From the NCBI GenBank assembly GCA_958510825.1, contig OY294046.1:74657808-74721807 (forward strand): a stretch of 64,000 nt of DNA, read 5' to 3'. This DNA comes from Brachypterus glaber. Its lineage: Eukaryota; Arthropoda; Insecta; Coleoptera; Kateretidae. The notes under the pieces are model-generated. The model ran no database searches. It was not told the origin of the DNA and saw nothing but the letters and a program-made list of their open reading frames with translations. How positions within the stretch are numbered: position 1 is the first letter of the stretch; every line of letters starts with the position of its first letter. A program made the position numbers and the translations under genes. Positions 45,853 through 57,224 of the stretch are shown here, in pieces.

Positions 45853-46550
45853 TTATGACGAGTTGTGGTTATTCACCCGTGACGAGGTTTTTCCTATCAA
45901 AGACTTCCATATTGCAGGTAAGTGGTAACCAGTGTCCCGATTGATATTGTTAGGATGCTTGATGATTTCTATCGATTCCCGTATCTTCCTTGGCATTTTT
46001 CTGTTTTCTGTTAATATTTGTTTTGTTTCAGACAAATTGATTTTATGACCTGTTTCATGTATGTATGTATGTACTGCCGATAAGGAAATTTGTTTCTTTC
46101 TTATATTGCGCTCATGCTCTTGAAGTCTTGTAGAAATTTTTCTCTTAGTTTCACCTATGTAAACCGTACCACAGGAGCAGGGTATTTTATATACGCCTTC
46201 TGAACTCAGGGGTATTTTGTCTTTTGTTGAAGTCAAACATTGACCTAATTTTTGGTTGGACCGAAATATAGGCTTAATATTTGACTTCTTCAAAAGTTTA
46301 CCTATTTTATCCGTGATACCGCTTACATAGGGAAGTATAACTTGTGTGTCTGTCATTGTCACTATTGTTTGGGTCTGGGATTTCTGTATTTGTATATGGT
46401 CTTATTAATGTCTTTTTTGGTATAACCGTTCATGGTCAAGGCTTTGGTTAGTTTAAGGAGTTCTGTGTCTAGGGAATTCTTGTCGATTACGTATTTGTCG
46501 CGTAATACAAAATTACGGAATCTTTTTGAAATGATAAAATGAAATACCAC
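45853..46550 (-). pseudogene. 5'-truncated Penelope-like element with GIY-YIG endonuclease
   Basis: Two minus-strand frames that touch at 46362 with a shift. The upstream one (46550-46362, 62 codons) ends with a TMNGYTKKDINKTIYKY-type linker that follows the RT in Penelope-like proteins. The downstream one (46362-45853) reads ILPYVSGITDKIGKLLKK, then the GIY-YIG nuclease GVYKIPCSCGTVYIGETKRK, then ISTRLQEHERNI and the catalytic-Glu region near KQISLSAVHTYIHETGH. GIY and YIG positions, the CSCG pair and the first Arg are kept. The RT domain is absent, which is the usual 5' truncation. The first residue of the second frame is a GTG, so neither frame has a natural start here. Confidence 0.88.
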
Positions 46551-47879
46551 TGTACAAATTATGCTGAGTTGTCTCCCCTTGGCTATGGCTTAAGAAATAT
46601 GTAGGTATATATTTTAATAGATTTGTAATGTACAAGACATGTAACGAACGTAATAAACACTAAAACACATAATTCCGAATTTCATTAACAAAATAATTTT
46701 CTGTAGGAATTATGATGTAAAATTTACAACACTGATATTTAATTTTCGCCTGAAAAGTCTATTTAAGTTTAATAGAATTACATTTCAAATAGTAATTACA
46801 GTTACTGTAATCCTAATTATTAGAAACTGTAGAAGAAATTCCAGAAATGTAATTATAATTTATAATAGAACTTTGAAAAACAAATTGTTTTAAACAATAG
46901 ACGTAATTTATAGATATATCTAACAAATCCATTTAAGACATTGAAGTCACCATTATTTTAGTCTTGAATTATTAAGCATTATTCAAAAATATTATTATTA
47001 CCTTAAAATAATAGGTAGTTAATATTCCTAATAAATGCGTACTAATAAAAAATTATATTTTATTTATTCTAGTTTATAATTATTTATAATTTATTTGGTG
47101 CAAATAGTTACAAATAATGTGTGAGTCACACAGTGTTACATATTAAATTGTGTTTAATAAGTTATTGCCCAAAATAAAAAATGTGAGAAAAGAATATAAA
47201 GACAGCAAAAAGATGTTCGCTTTTTTATACATATTTTTTTATAAATTTTGCGCGTGCTATGATAGACACGTGATAAAGAGCTATGTAGGCTAATGTTTGG
47301 AACATTTTAAATATTTAAATTTTCTGCTGAATAAAATAATCGCAGCCAGATTATTATAAATTTGACGGACGTCATAACTTTTTATAGATAGAGAATTCCC
47401 TAGGAAAGAGTCCAAACGAAAACTTCTTTGTAACTGTTTTGGGTGCTGCAGCACCCAATCATCATGATGATTCCAATATAATTTTAACGGAATTCAGACA
47501 TAAAACTTAGTTATGTATCAGAAAAGTCAAAACCTTTTTTCAGTGATTCATTGCACAATTGTACATTTTGTCTGGTGCAACAAGTCACAAATACACCGAA
47601 GAAAGAAGCAAAAGAATTGCTAATGCAATTTATTTTACTAAAAATCCTGAAACTTTGTGCAAAGAAACAAACAGTTCTTGTATGAATGGCAAATTCTCTA
47701 GTCGATTGATTTTTTCAACCAGGAGCATACGATATGAAACAACCTACTCACCGACTAATTCTCTTACATCAAGGCATAATTATTTGGGTATCTTAAATAA
47801 ACTTACATTGCTTTGACACAAAATAAAATAAGAAACTATTTGCAATAAAATGGTTACCTATATTATTCGCCGTTCATTT
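46551..47879. other. AT-rich sequence, no gene seen
   Basis: An open frame at 47559-47816 has no recognisable domain and no supporting context, so I do not call it. Confidence 0.35.
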
Positions 47880-48170
47880 AGCGTGTATCAAAACGGTCAT
47901 TCGTTTGGGTAAATGCGTGGGGATCGTTATGGCAAATTCCAGATTCTATTGTTTAATTAATCTTTTTTTAGTGTAGCGTTGGCAATAGTAAGCAGTCTGA
48001 AGGTGGAGAGAGGACACATAAAGGTGGCAAAGAGAAGATGCTCGGCTCCTTATAAACGACGCTGAACGCGCAATTAGACCTCCACGACCATGTCGAGCCG
48101 CTTGAATTCACCAGGTGACGTTACTGTCAAGATTGATTCATTATACTTGGAACAGTTGCCAAATGTAATT
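47880..48170. other. GC-richer single-copy island, possible promoter or enhancer
   Basis: It includes GTTTATAAGGAGCCGAGCAT on the minus strand (a TATA-like word then GC-rich sequence) and CACCAGGTGACGTTACTGTC on the plus strand. No repeat partner and no coding frame with a domain. It lies about 10 kb upstream of T-box exon 1 and could be regulatory. Weak inference. Confidence 0.2.
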
Positions 48171-48885
48171 CTTTTTCGTTTTTTACAACACTCTAATCTG
48201 AACACTGACACGATCAGTCTCAACAACACAACAAATCGTTTATTTAATAAGTTTTAAAATATACGTCATTTTCAATTAAATGTACATTATTTACTTACAT
48301 CAAAGCTTCACAATGGAATGATTATAAGCGAGTGTTTTAAGCTTATGAAATTATTTGTTAACGTCATCTAATTACATTGTTGTTTTTATGTTCCTACTAT
48401 GTTATTCTTTTCTCTTTATTTTTATAATTAATTACTAGAATTCCACAGATATTTTGAATTAAGTTTTAAAAAAGTAGCTCCACGTATATCGTATAAACGT
48501 ATATCTATTTTCAACGGCTTATTTAGTAAATCTATGTAAATATACCTATGTACATATTGGTTTAAAGCTCTTTACTCAAAGGACTTAATTGCTTTACTTA
48601 TCAAAGGCTTTATTTAGATCAATGACAAAATTATTTTATTAGTTGCAAAAGTGCCTCTAAAATTTATTATTTGAATGAAATTTAAATTCTTTAAGATTAA
48701 TCCTTTATAATTTTATAATTTTGAAAGACTGATAGTAGCGTTGCATAACTCGTCATTTTGAGTGCACATATTTGATTGTCTGCATTTCATTTTAACCTCT
48801 TCGGCTCTTAGGTATGACCAGTAATTTTTTCTTTATTTTAACGCTAAAATTATATGTCTAAGCTGACCAGCTTCATAGTAATATA

Positions 48886-49470
48886 CAGCCTGTTCCAGGA
48901 CTCACGTACAGAAATTTGAGGGTATAATAAAAACCCTCTGGAAAATATAAAAAAAATTTCAAAAAAAATCCATCTTCGTTTAATTCAAAAATAAGAACGA
49001 TTTAAGTGGACCGATACTGTTGCTGATGTTAAATTACCCTTAAAAGTTGAATTTGAAGCTATGGAAGAAAATTTAATTATTGTAGGTACATATTCTGTAG
49101 GTTGACATGGTGATCAATGTGACATAAATATTTATTAATGTCAAAAAACCACCGCTGGATGAACTGACGCCTATAAAAATAGAATATTTGATAGCCTCTG
49201 TCGGTTTTGTCAAAATATAATAACCTAAAAAGTTTCTTAAGTTGAAAGTCTCAAACAATGCACGCGTCAACAATCAAATTGCAATCATAGTTACTAATAA
49301 GTAGGGAAAAACTAATTTGTAGGTAATTTAACATCAGCAACAAGATTGGTCAGATTAAATAGCTTCCTTTTTAATTAGTATTGAAGATGGATTTTTTTTG
49401 CAATTTTTTTCATATTTTCCAGAGGGTTTTTAATATACAAATTTCTGTACGCGATTTCTGGAACAGGCTG
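48886..49470. mobile_element. Palindromic MITE, CAGCCTGTTCC termini, TA target site
   Basis: CAGCCTGTTCCAGGACTCAC pairs with the right end GATTTCTGGAACAGGCTG, and both arms carry a GTACAGAAATTTG-type block and CCTCTGGAAAATAT. TA flanks both ends (48884-48885, 49471-49472). 585 bp, non-coding. Confidence 0.85.
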
Positions 49471-49472
49471 TA

Positions 49473-50572
49473 TAACCATAGTAGATAATAATCTAAGCAC
49501 TCTTGCTACATATTATATTATTAATTGCGAAAGTGCATATGTACGCACCATATAGTATTCAGTATTTTTAATGATTTTTTTTATTTCTTTAAGATGAATC
49601 CTGTATAATTTTATAATTTACAAAGGCATCGTTTAAAAATCTGATAGTAGCCTTGTAAAACTCGTCATTCAGAGAGCACATATTTAATTGCATGGGTTTA
49701 TAAACAACATCAGTATAGCTACTGCTTGAGTTTCATTTTAATCAATTAATGTCAACTGGTAGTTCTTCTTTTTCAAGTTCGTGTTGAATTTAAACGGAAT
49801 GGACAGCTTACATGCTAAGATCGTTTGTTTTAATCTAACACCTTTGTCTTGATGGATATCGTGTCGTGCTTTTTTCTTGTTTAATAGGGAAATTGTGTGA
49901 AGCTATCTTGACAATAAAATTATAGTTTTTACTACGAAGGAATACTAAATCTGGTACCATTATCAAGGTGTTTTGAGTTTTTTATTAGGTGATTATTCTT
50001 TTTTTGAGTAATGTTGTTCTTGTAAGTTCTTTTAAATTAGGCATCTTAATAATTATTATTTACCTGATTAAGGTGAAACCTTATTTTGGTTGTCTTATTT
50101 CGAAAAAATTAAATTTAAACAAATTTGGAGTAGCATTTTTTAAGCTTATCAAGCAACCTTTTAGTGGGCGAGTGAGACAAATTTAAAAACGAATTTAGGC
50201 CTTATTATAAAACATTTGCCTTTGGCTGATATATCTTTTTTACAACCAATTAAATTCACATATTCAAACCTAATTTATTAACGATATATTACAGTTTTTA
50301 TCTTAATTACATAATAATAATAACATATTATGTTATTTATATACAACAAAAACTGTTTTTGTTTGCTTATTTGTTTAAGAAGATTTAAATATCAAAAGTT
50401 CAGTATTTATGAATTAGTTTTTAAAAAATAAATTTCTTTAAGTACATTATTTTTAAAACCCAATTGCGAGTTATAAAATAATATATTTGTAAGAAAAGAG
50501 GTATAAAAGCTTTTTGAAGTGAAGTATGCTAGACCAGAAATACAAGATACTAGAGGGCTAAAAAAGCATTTT
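49473..50572. other. AT-rich sequence, no gene seen
   Basis: A TCCTGTATAATTTTATAATT segment at 49598 matches a similar stretch at 48700 (TCCTTTATAATTTTATAATT), and ACTCGTCATT follows in both. This suggests an old segmental duplication of about 100 bp around the MITE. No coding region. Confidence 0.4.
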
Positions 50573-51201
50573 TCTAGAATGTAAGCAAATACACACACTT
50601 TTCAAACACAGAATGAATCCATTCTAGCTCTAGATACGGTATGAATATTCCATATCAAGTGTTAGAATGAGCACATGTAGTGCCATCTCTTGTTTATAAA
50701 AGTAAAGAAAACTGTAGCAAAATTAGCAAAAATATATATATTTTACCATGAAATATTGAATAATTTAATGAAATTTAAAGTTTTGCGTTAAAATTACATA
50801 AAGTTTATTAGTTTTTCTTAATATTTGACCAGTTTTTTATCAATTTAGTTTAAAAAATTAAAACTGCTACATCTATTGTTAAATATTTAAACCTGATATC
50901 TGTCTCAATTTTTGCATTATAATTTGTAAATATGTGCTAAAATTAAATAAAAATCTTTTTGAAGTACTGATTTGATAAAATTATTAAATAACATTAATTG
51001 CTTTATTTAAAAATATGTGTTTTATTGCATTTACAATATCGAGTCACAAAAAAACATTGTTTTTAACCTTGTCCGCAGTTTAAAGCCTTACAGTGTTTCA
51101 TATTTGCAGTCGAAGAAAAAGTATAGTCTACAACACGTATGGAATAGTCATTCGGCGCTCGCGGGACCGGCTCTATTCCATACTAGTTATAGAATATACT
51201 A
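50573..51201 (-). repeat. Long inverted repeat D, left copy
   Basis: About 630 bp, complementary to 54323-54898. Shared blocks (this strand) are AAAAGTGTGTG-type at the outer end, AACTGTAGCAAAATTAGCAA, AACCTTGTCCGCAGTTTAA and TTTGCAGTCGAAGAAAAAGT, ending AGTTATAGAATATACTA. An extra palindromic insert with GC-rich core (ATGGAATAG, then TTCGGCGCTCGCGGGACCGG, then CTATTCCAT) lies at 51138-51180 and is absent from the right copy. Confidence 0.85.
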
Positions 51202-52044
51202 TTAAATTACTATAATATAAATGGATTGCCAAGGTGATATCTTAAGCAAGATTTTTAGTCTTTCGTTGAATTTAAAATTTTAGTGTCTATTTTTCTGAGA
51301 GAAAACGTTATAAATATGGAAATAAAAAAGTTTATACTTTATTGGCAATAAAAATTTAATAAATAAGAGTCAAGGTTTCTTATTGTTGTCTGAGAATATG
51401 TCGAAATATAAATTGCAGATGAATTTTTCAAATAAAAATATTCGTTAAATACTTTTCTTTTGTAACCTTTAAGGTTGTCAACTTGTAATAAATCAAAACA
51501 ACTCGTGAAGATATGTAATGTTATGTAATGCTACGCATTCCATTATATACTATTCACAGTAAATGGTATATTGCATTTTCCCAAATACTTAAAAAAAAAA
51601 TTCAAAAAACAAATTTAAAAAATACAATTTTTTTGAATTTTTTTTTGCGTTCTCTATTAGTAGGTAAATAAATAAATAAATATTAGTGTAAAATAAAATT
51701 AGTGTAGAATATTAAATATAATTTAATTAAAAAATACAACACAGAAGAATGCTGCAGGAAAAGCGAACAAGCCGTGAAGATATGTAATGCTTCACTTTTA
51801 ATAGTATATTCTTTACAGTTTAAAAATGGACTTTTTTAATACTGGTAGGATTCATCTTTTTTTTCCTTCAAAAATTATACTAATCGGACTTTTTCTTTAG
51901 CTTTTTTGTTGACAGATGAACATTTTCAAAGTTTCTTATTTTTTCATGAAACATATTTGTATCCATGCATTTTTTGTTTAGGGCGTTGTTTAACGATTAA
52001 AACATTTGAAACTTCCGCTTGCGCATTGTGAAGGGTATAATAAT
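51202..52044. other. AT-rich spacer inside the D inverted pair
   Basis: AT-rich with an AAAT microsatellite near 51665. The words GAAGATATGTAATG recur at 51505 and 51776, pointing to a diverged local duplication. No gene. Confidence 0.35.
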
Positions 52045-52589
52045 CAGGGTTGGGTGGAAGAAACCAGTGTGGTTTAAACCGGGTGGTTTAAACCGGATTA
52101 AACCGGCCTGGTCGAAATTAAACTTTTTGGTTTAAAGCACTAAAGGGAACGTTCAAGTATTACGTAACGCAAATTTTGATCATTTTGGACCCCCCCCCCT
52201 GTAACGCTATTTTCCTATACCATTAACCTGGGCGTAACACTCCAAAATGACCCCCACCCCCCTAGGAGCGTTACGTAATACTTGAACGTTCCCAAAGTAG
52301 GCCTAAGTTCATTTAAACCAAAAACAAAAATAAAATAAAATAAAATAAAATATAGGTATATTTTTTTTAAATTTTAGATACGATAGGTTGCCACCAATTT
52401 AGGTTAAATAAACTTTTATCAGTCATTTGTACTAATTAAGACATAGGCGTAGGTGTAGTAGAAGTTTCTATAATCTATAAAGTACGAAACTTTGATTTCG
52501 ACCAGTTTAAACCAGTTTCGACCGGTTTAAATCATGTTTTGACCAGTGGCCTGGTCTTTTGTAAGAAAAAGTGTTTTTTGCCTACCCTG
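52045..52589. mobile_element. hAT-type MITE with perfect 8-bp target duplication
   Basis: CAGGGTTGGG at the left and CCTACCCTG at the right are the termini. ATAATAAT precedes the left end (52037-52044) and follows the right end (52590-52597). The interior repeats GGTTTAAACCGG-type words in both orientations (TGGTTTAAACCGGG, CCAGTTTAAACCAG, ACCGGTTTAAA). A second MITE is nested at 52145-52293. Eight-base duplication and CAGGG termini fit hAT transposition. Confidence 0.88.
52145..52293. mobile_element. GGGAAC...GTTCCC MITE, copy 4, nested in the hAT MITE
   Basis: Ends GGGAACGTTCAAGTATTACG and CGTAATACTTGAACGTTCCC are perfect complements. AAA flanks both ends (52142-52144, 52294-52296). Interior arms ATTTTGGACCCCC and CCAAAATGACCCCC. 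This is the cleanest copy in the window. Confidence 0.88.
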
Positions 52590-52597
52590 ATAATAAT

Positions 52598-53283
52598 AAA
52601 TATTTGATTTCAATATGATAAATTCCAAAAAAATGGATTTAAAATTGCACCTTACCCCTAACTTTAATTTTTAGAACTATTTAATTTTAAAAGGAAAAAA
52701 GAGCAATAAGAAAAATAGGAGAAAAAGTCTATTAAATAAAAATGGTAGTTTTTATAAGAATAGTGTAATTAATCGTTAAAAGTCGGAAACGGTTGTCATA
52801 TTAACTCCAAACATAAAAAAACAGCCCTATAATTAAAACACCTTTTAAAGACCGAGCTTCCGAAATAATAAAGAATTTTTAGGGTAGGTGTTATATGTCG
52901 ATATAAATAAAATTATGATGGGTTCACCCCATAAATTTTTCCAACACTATGATTAAGGGCTTTTTAAGGTATTTTAAGCCTGCCAAATTAAAGCGTTGGA
53001 GTTTAAGCGCACCCATCATCGGTCTACATCTACAATATGGTATAAATATTAATTTTTACTGTCAAAAAGTTGATTTGGTGCCTTTTAATAACGCTTAAAT
53101 TAGTCTTAAATATAGTTCTAAATAAAAGTGGACTTAAATTATTATTCTTTGATGGTTAAATGTATAACACAGGACTGCAAAATAAAGATCATAGTAAAGT
53201 GTTTGACTTTTAGAAATAACATTCAAAAAAATTTAGAATCACAAAAATTTAATTTAACATAGGTATTTGTTTAAATGTGTTTT
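52598..53283. other. Non-coding sequence, no gene seen
   Basis: AT-rich. Nothing is recognised beyond short A/T runs. Confidence 0.35.
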
Positions 53284-53286
53284 ATA

Positions 53287-53416
53287 CAGGGTGATAAAGA
53301 AATAGGGTACAAAAATATGAAACAAGTTCCAGTAAAGGTACGTCCGGAAATGAGCTCTAAGGAAGCTACGACCCTCCTAAGGAACCTAGAACCACCCCTT
53401 TTTCTGAATCACCCTG
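53287..53416. mobile_element. Short MITE, CAGGGTGAT termini, TA target site
   Basis: CAGGGTGATAAAGAAA at the left and TTTCTGAATCACCCTG at the right; TA on both sides. At 130 bp it looks like a deleted relative of the 44353 and 10605 elements, with the subterminal GCTCTAAGGAAGCTACGACC block. Confidence 0.8.
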
Positions 53417-53459
53417 TATAATTGTTAAAATTTTAAAAATTATTTTAAATTTAGCAGAT

Positions 53460-53490
53460 TTTATTTATTTATTTATTTATTTATTTTTTC
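53460..53490. repeat. (TTTA)n microsatellite
   Basis: About six TTTA units in a row. Confidence 0.85.
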
Positions 53491-53534
53491 ATCAAGCTTG
53501 CAAACACCTGATGAATGGAAAAATTTAATTCATT

Positions 53535-54039
53535 TTTTCTATTTTTCGACTCTTATAAGCTCATAATCACACGCATTTTGCGTGTTCTTATAGGCCCATA
53601 AGAGGTCTGTACTTTTTGTTCTTTTGGGTTGGCAACAGACCTGGCCCATCGCTTGACGTTTTCCCTGCAAATGTCAATGTCGCTTTAAAGTTAAATTTTG
53701 TACAAAATTTTGTGTTTAGGTTATCTTTACCATGTTAAAATTGTGGCTTGGTTAATTGCAGTAAAAAAGAGAAGAGATGACTATAAAATATATCAAAATA
53801 TCATTTTTTCTTAGAATTTTAAACATGGTGTAAACGGTAATGCCAAACCAAAACAAAAATCCCCAAATCAGTCATCAAATTAAATGTAAGTTTTTTTAAA
53901 TTTTAGAGCAAAATAGAAAAAATTGTATAAAGCACTCGTTTCATAACACGTTTGTAGCGCACGAGTACAAGTTTAGAAAACGAGCCGCTTGTGGAGAGTT
54001 TTCTAAAGTATGTTATGAAACTAGTACTTTAATATACTA
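53535..54039 (-). repeat. 0.5-kb repeat family E, copy 4
   Basis: Inverted relative to copies 1 and 2. It keeps CACACGCATTTTGCGTGTTC, TTGTGGCTTGGTTAATTGCA and the hairpin AGAAAACGAGCCGCTTGTGG. The palindromic head is incomplete on one side (CGTATTATGAAAC-type arm deleted). Confidence 0.85.
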
Positions 54040-54295
54040 TTAAAGTCACCATAATTAAACGTATACGTTTAATTAGGTTATACTAAAACTCATAAATGGC
54101 TGACTAAAAAATCACAAAAATATTTGATTTATCCAGTTTAAAGATAATTTGGTTATTTTTTGTATTTAAATTAACTTTAACAAAAATCTGAAGCGGTGAA
54201 CAGAAAAAAAATGTGATTTTTAAAATCAGTATAAGAAATACTAATAGTCAACTCAATTTTCATGCATTCCTTTTTAAAATTTAGTTGTTATACTT

Positions 54296-55050
54296 TGACG
54301 CACGGATCTGTGGCTACGGGGATAGTATATTCTATAACTAGTTGTAGACTATACTTTTTCTTCGACTGCAAATATGAAACACTGTATGACATTAAACTGC
54401 GGACAAGGTTAAAAACAATGTTTTTTGTGACTCGACATTGTAAATGCAACAAACACATATTTTTAAATAAAGCAATTAATGTTATTTAATAATTTTATCA
54501 AATCAGTACTTCAAAAAGATTTTTCTTTAATTTTAACACATATTTACAAATTATAATGCAAAAATTGAAGGTTATGTCAGATTGTTGTGACAGATATCAG
54601 GTTTAAATATTTAACAATAGATGGAGCAGTTTGAACTAAATTGATAAAAAACTGGCCAAATATTAAGAAAAACTAATTTTAACGCAAAACTTTAAATTGC
54701 ATTAAAGTATTTAATGTATCATGGTAAAATATATATATATTTTTGCTAATTTTGCTACAGTTTTCTTTACTTGTATAAACAAGAGATGGCACTACATGTG
54801 ATCATTCTATCACTTGATACGGAATATTCATACCGTATCTAGAGCTAGAATTGATTCTTTCTATGTTTGAAAAGTGTGTGTATTTTCTTACATTCTAAAG
54901 CGGTCGTAGAAAAAATATTTTTGAAATGCGTGTGCAAGTGGGAGGCCCGTTGCAAACACGCATGCCTTATAACGCTTTTGACGGAAAGAAGAGAGAGCGA
55001 ATGATTCCTCCCCCTTTCGGGGGAGACTGTGTCATGCGGAGAACTTATTT
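54296..55050. repeat. GC-rich repeat, copy 2, split by repeat D
   Basis: GACGCACGGATCTGTGGCTA at 54296 and GGGAGGCCCGTTGCAAACAC through ATGCGGAGAAC after 54930 together match 21005-21170. The right D copy (54323-54898) lies between. The GGGGGAGGAAT hairpin (CCCCCTTTCGGGGG) in the 3' part is not present in copy 1. The remainder to about 55050 matches less well. Confidence 0.65.
54323..54898 (+). repeat. Long inverted repeat D, right copy
   Basis: About 576 bp, inverted partner of 50573-51201. It runs from TAGTATATTCTATAACTAG to TTTTCTTACATTCTA. It is inserted in the GC-rich repeat, whose uninterrupted form is at 21005. So D behaves as a mobile unit of about 0.6 kb rather than as one end of a larger 4.3-kb transposon. 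Confidence 0.8.
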
Positions 55051-56450
55051 AGTATTCTTTTTATTATGCCAATAATAGAATTCTCCAGTTTTTAACATAA
55101 AATAAGCTTAATTTTAACTAATAGTAATATAAATTATTTATTATATTTTAAGTATACAGATACTAGTATACTAAAACGATATCTTCAGTTTAAATACAGC
55201 TATGTAATTAGAAGTTCGATACATTTTAACAAAAAACTACGATAAATAGTTTAAATTATTACCTAATAAAATACTATTTTATTTCTTATTATTATAAACT
55301 TTAATGGGTTTATTATAAATGATTATATATATTACATTTCCTTAATCAATTTCTTTGTTAGAAATATCTTCTCTATGTGTAGGTATTTGTTGTTTTCTTT
55401 TTCATATTATTTGATTAAAAAGTTAATTAGTTTTGACAAACCCTATCAATTAAAGTAAATAATAGACAAAGGTGATACATAATGTTTATAGATAAAAAAA
55501 ATAAGTCACTTTCAGTAATAGAAATTAAAAAAAAAGGTATTGGTTTACATAGTCCTTAACACTAAACTATAATGTTATTATGCTAAAAAAATTAATGTGT
55601 GGAGCTCTAGCTCAAAACAAGTAGAGAACTTTTGTTTGTGACAAATTCTAGGTAATTAGTTCTATATTTACTGGTAAAATTTTTATTTTAATACCTTTGT
55701 TAAAAACGCCACAAATAGAGTGATTTGTCTACCGTGAAACACCCAGTATATATTCTCAAAAAACGCGGGATATATATTTTTTTATGGTAAGTCTAAAAAA
55801 ATGGTTTGCAGTTCACAGTAAAGCATATCTATATCAATAAAGTTAAAATTATATAAGAATTTAAAATTTTGTTAATTTGAGGTAGAATGAATGGACATCT
55901 TAATTTTTCTAACTTTAGAGACGGTATTGTGTAACTGAATTTCCTTCTTTCTATAATCTTTTTAGCATTTTTTATCCAAAGTATTATTCATGTTTGGGGT
56001 AAGAAACCAAATTAATGAATAGGGAAAAAATAGAAGCAGCAAAATGTTAAGAAGTTAAAAAGTTAGCATTTCTTAATTGCCTTTTCATTCGGATCAAGTG
56101 TTATAAATGGGCAGTAAGATTGAAATTTTTATTAATTGCAAAACATCAGTCATACTAACTGTACAATAAATTAATACTTTCAACGCAATCAGTCGCTTTT
56201 AAATTGAATTTATCCCGAGCCACAGGCGAGATTCTATAAGACTACTAATGCGAATGGATGAAAAATCTTTTTTTATTTGTTTATATGCTTTATTTATCGT
56301 TTGTATTATCCATTTGACATTTAAGCAATAAGGTAATCGCTATATTTATCAGGATTTTCGATAAAACCTATGCTTTTTTTTAATTCTGTCATAAGTTTTT
56401 TTAAATACTATTACCTAAAATTCCAGCTAAAAACCTATGTAGTTATAGGT
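55051..56450. other. AT-rich sequence, no gene seen
   Basis: No coding region, RNA gene or clear repeat pair is recognised. Confidence 0.4.
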
Positions 56451-56585
56451 CAGCAGCTCTATTCTTGACCATTCGCAAAAATATTTCGCATACGCAGTTG
56501 CTGTTGTACAACCAATCACATATTAGCTTCCTTAGCAACAGCGTATGCGAATTATTTTTGCGAATGGTCAAGAATAGAGCTGCTG
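56451..56585. mobile_element. Small palindromic MITE, CAGCAGCTCTATTCTTG termini
   Basis: CAGCAGCTCTATTCTTGACC with ATTCGCAAAAATA and CGCATACGC at the left pair almost perfectly with GCGTATGCG, TATTTTTGCGAAT and GGTCAAGAATAGAGCTGCTG at the right. Arms about 55 bp, total 135 bp. It could form a near-complete hairpin if transcribed. Confidence 0.85.
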
Positions 56586-56837
56586 GACGTTAAAGAACCG
56601 TCTTTAGTCAAATTCCAACGGTAGCGGTTTTGAAAAAAAAGCTTAACAATTCTTCAGCGGAAATGATGTTTAACACCGGTGTTAAGCATTATAGTGTACC
56701 ATTTAGTTTTCGGAAACATTTGATTTTATATAATTTTTGCCGTAGATCTCGTATCCACTTGTAAAATTAAGCTTTCTTGTTTTAAAAGTCCAAAATTGAT
56801 ATCAGTTATTGTTAAGGGATCAAATACGTGTAAAAGA

Positions 56838-57224
56838 AACTAAAAATTAAAAAAATCGATGGAAGAAATTATGAGTAATAGCGAAAAACGTCTGTCTTTG
56901 GATATTTTGTAGGTGCGCCTAACATGTTAATTATTCTTTTGCATTGAAAACTTATTAAAATCCCCTTTTATAGCATAACAGTGGGAAACTATTGAAATCA
57001 GCTTTTTTTGTATATATGATATAAATATAAAGAGTAAAGATGTTTAAATTGCAATTTTCTCGAAAACCGTTTGGACTTTATTATTATTATTATCATTACT
57101 ACTACTAAAAAGTTTTCAATGCAAAAGAATAATAAACATGGTGCACCTACGAAATATCCAACAACAGACGTTTTTCGGTATTACTCAAAATTTCTTCCAT
57201 CGATTCTTTTAAATTTTAGGTTCT
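56838..57224. mobile_element. Palindromic element with central ATT/ACT microsatellite
   Basis: TCGATGGAAGAAATTATGAG, GAAAAACGTCTGT, GGATATTTTGTAGGTGC and CTTTTGCATTGAAAACTT at the left have their complements at 57109-57213. The spacer holds TTATTATTATTATTATC and ACTACTACT runs. Non-coding. A LINE-like tail (GTGGTCAATAAATATTACTA) with ACT repeats lies further right near 57420-57455. Confidence 0.7.

Noticed and set aside
50573..54898. A single 4.3-kb DNA transposon with long terminal inverted repeats
   Set aside because: No transposase lies between the copies, and the right copy interrupts a repeat found intact elsewhere, so the copies look like separate insertions.
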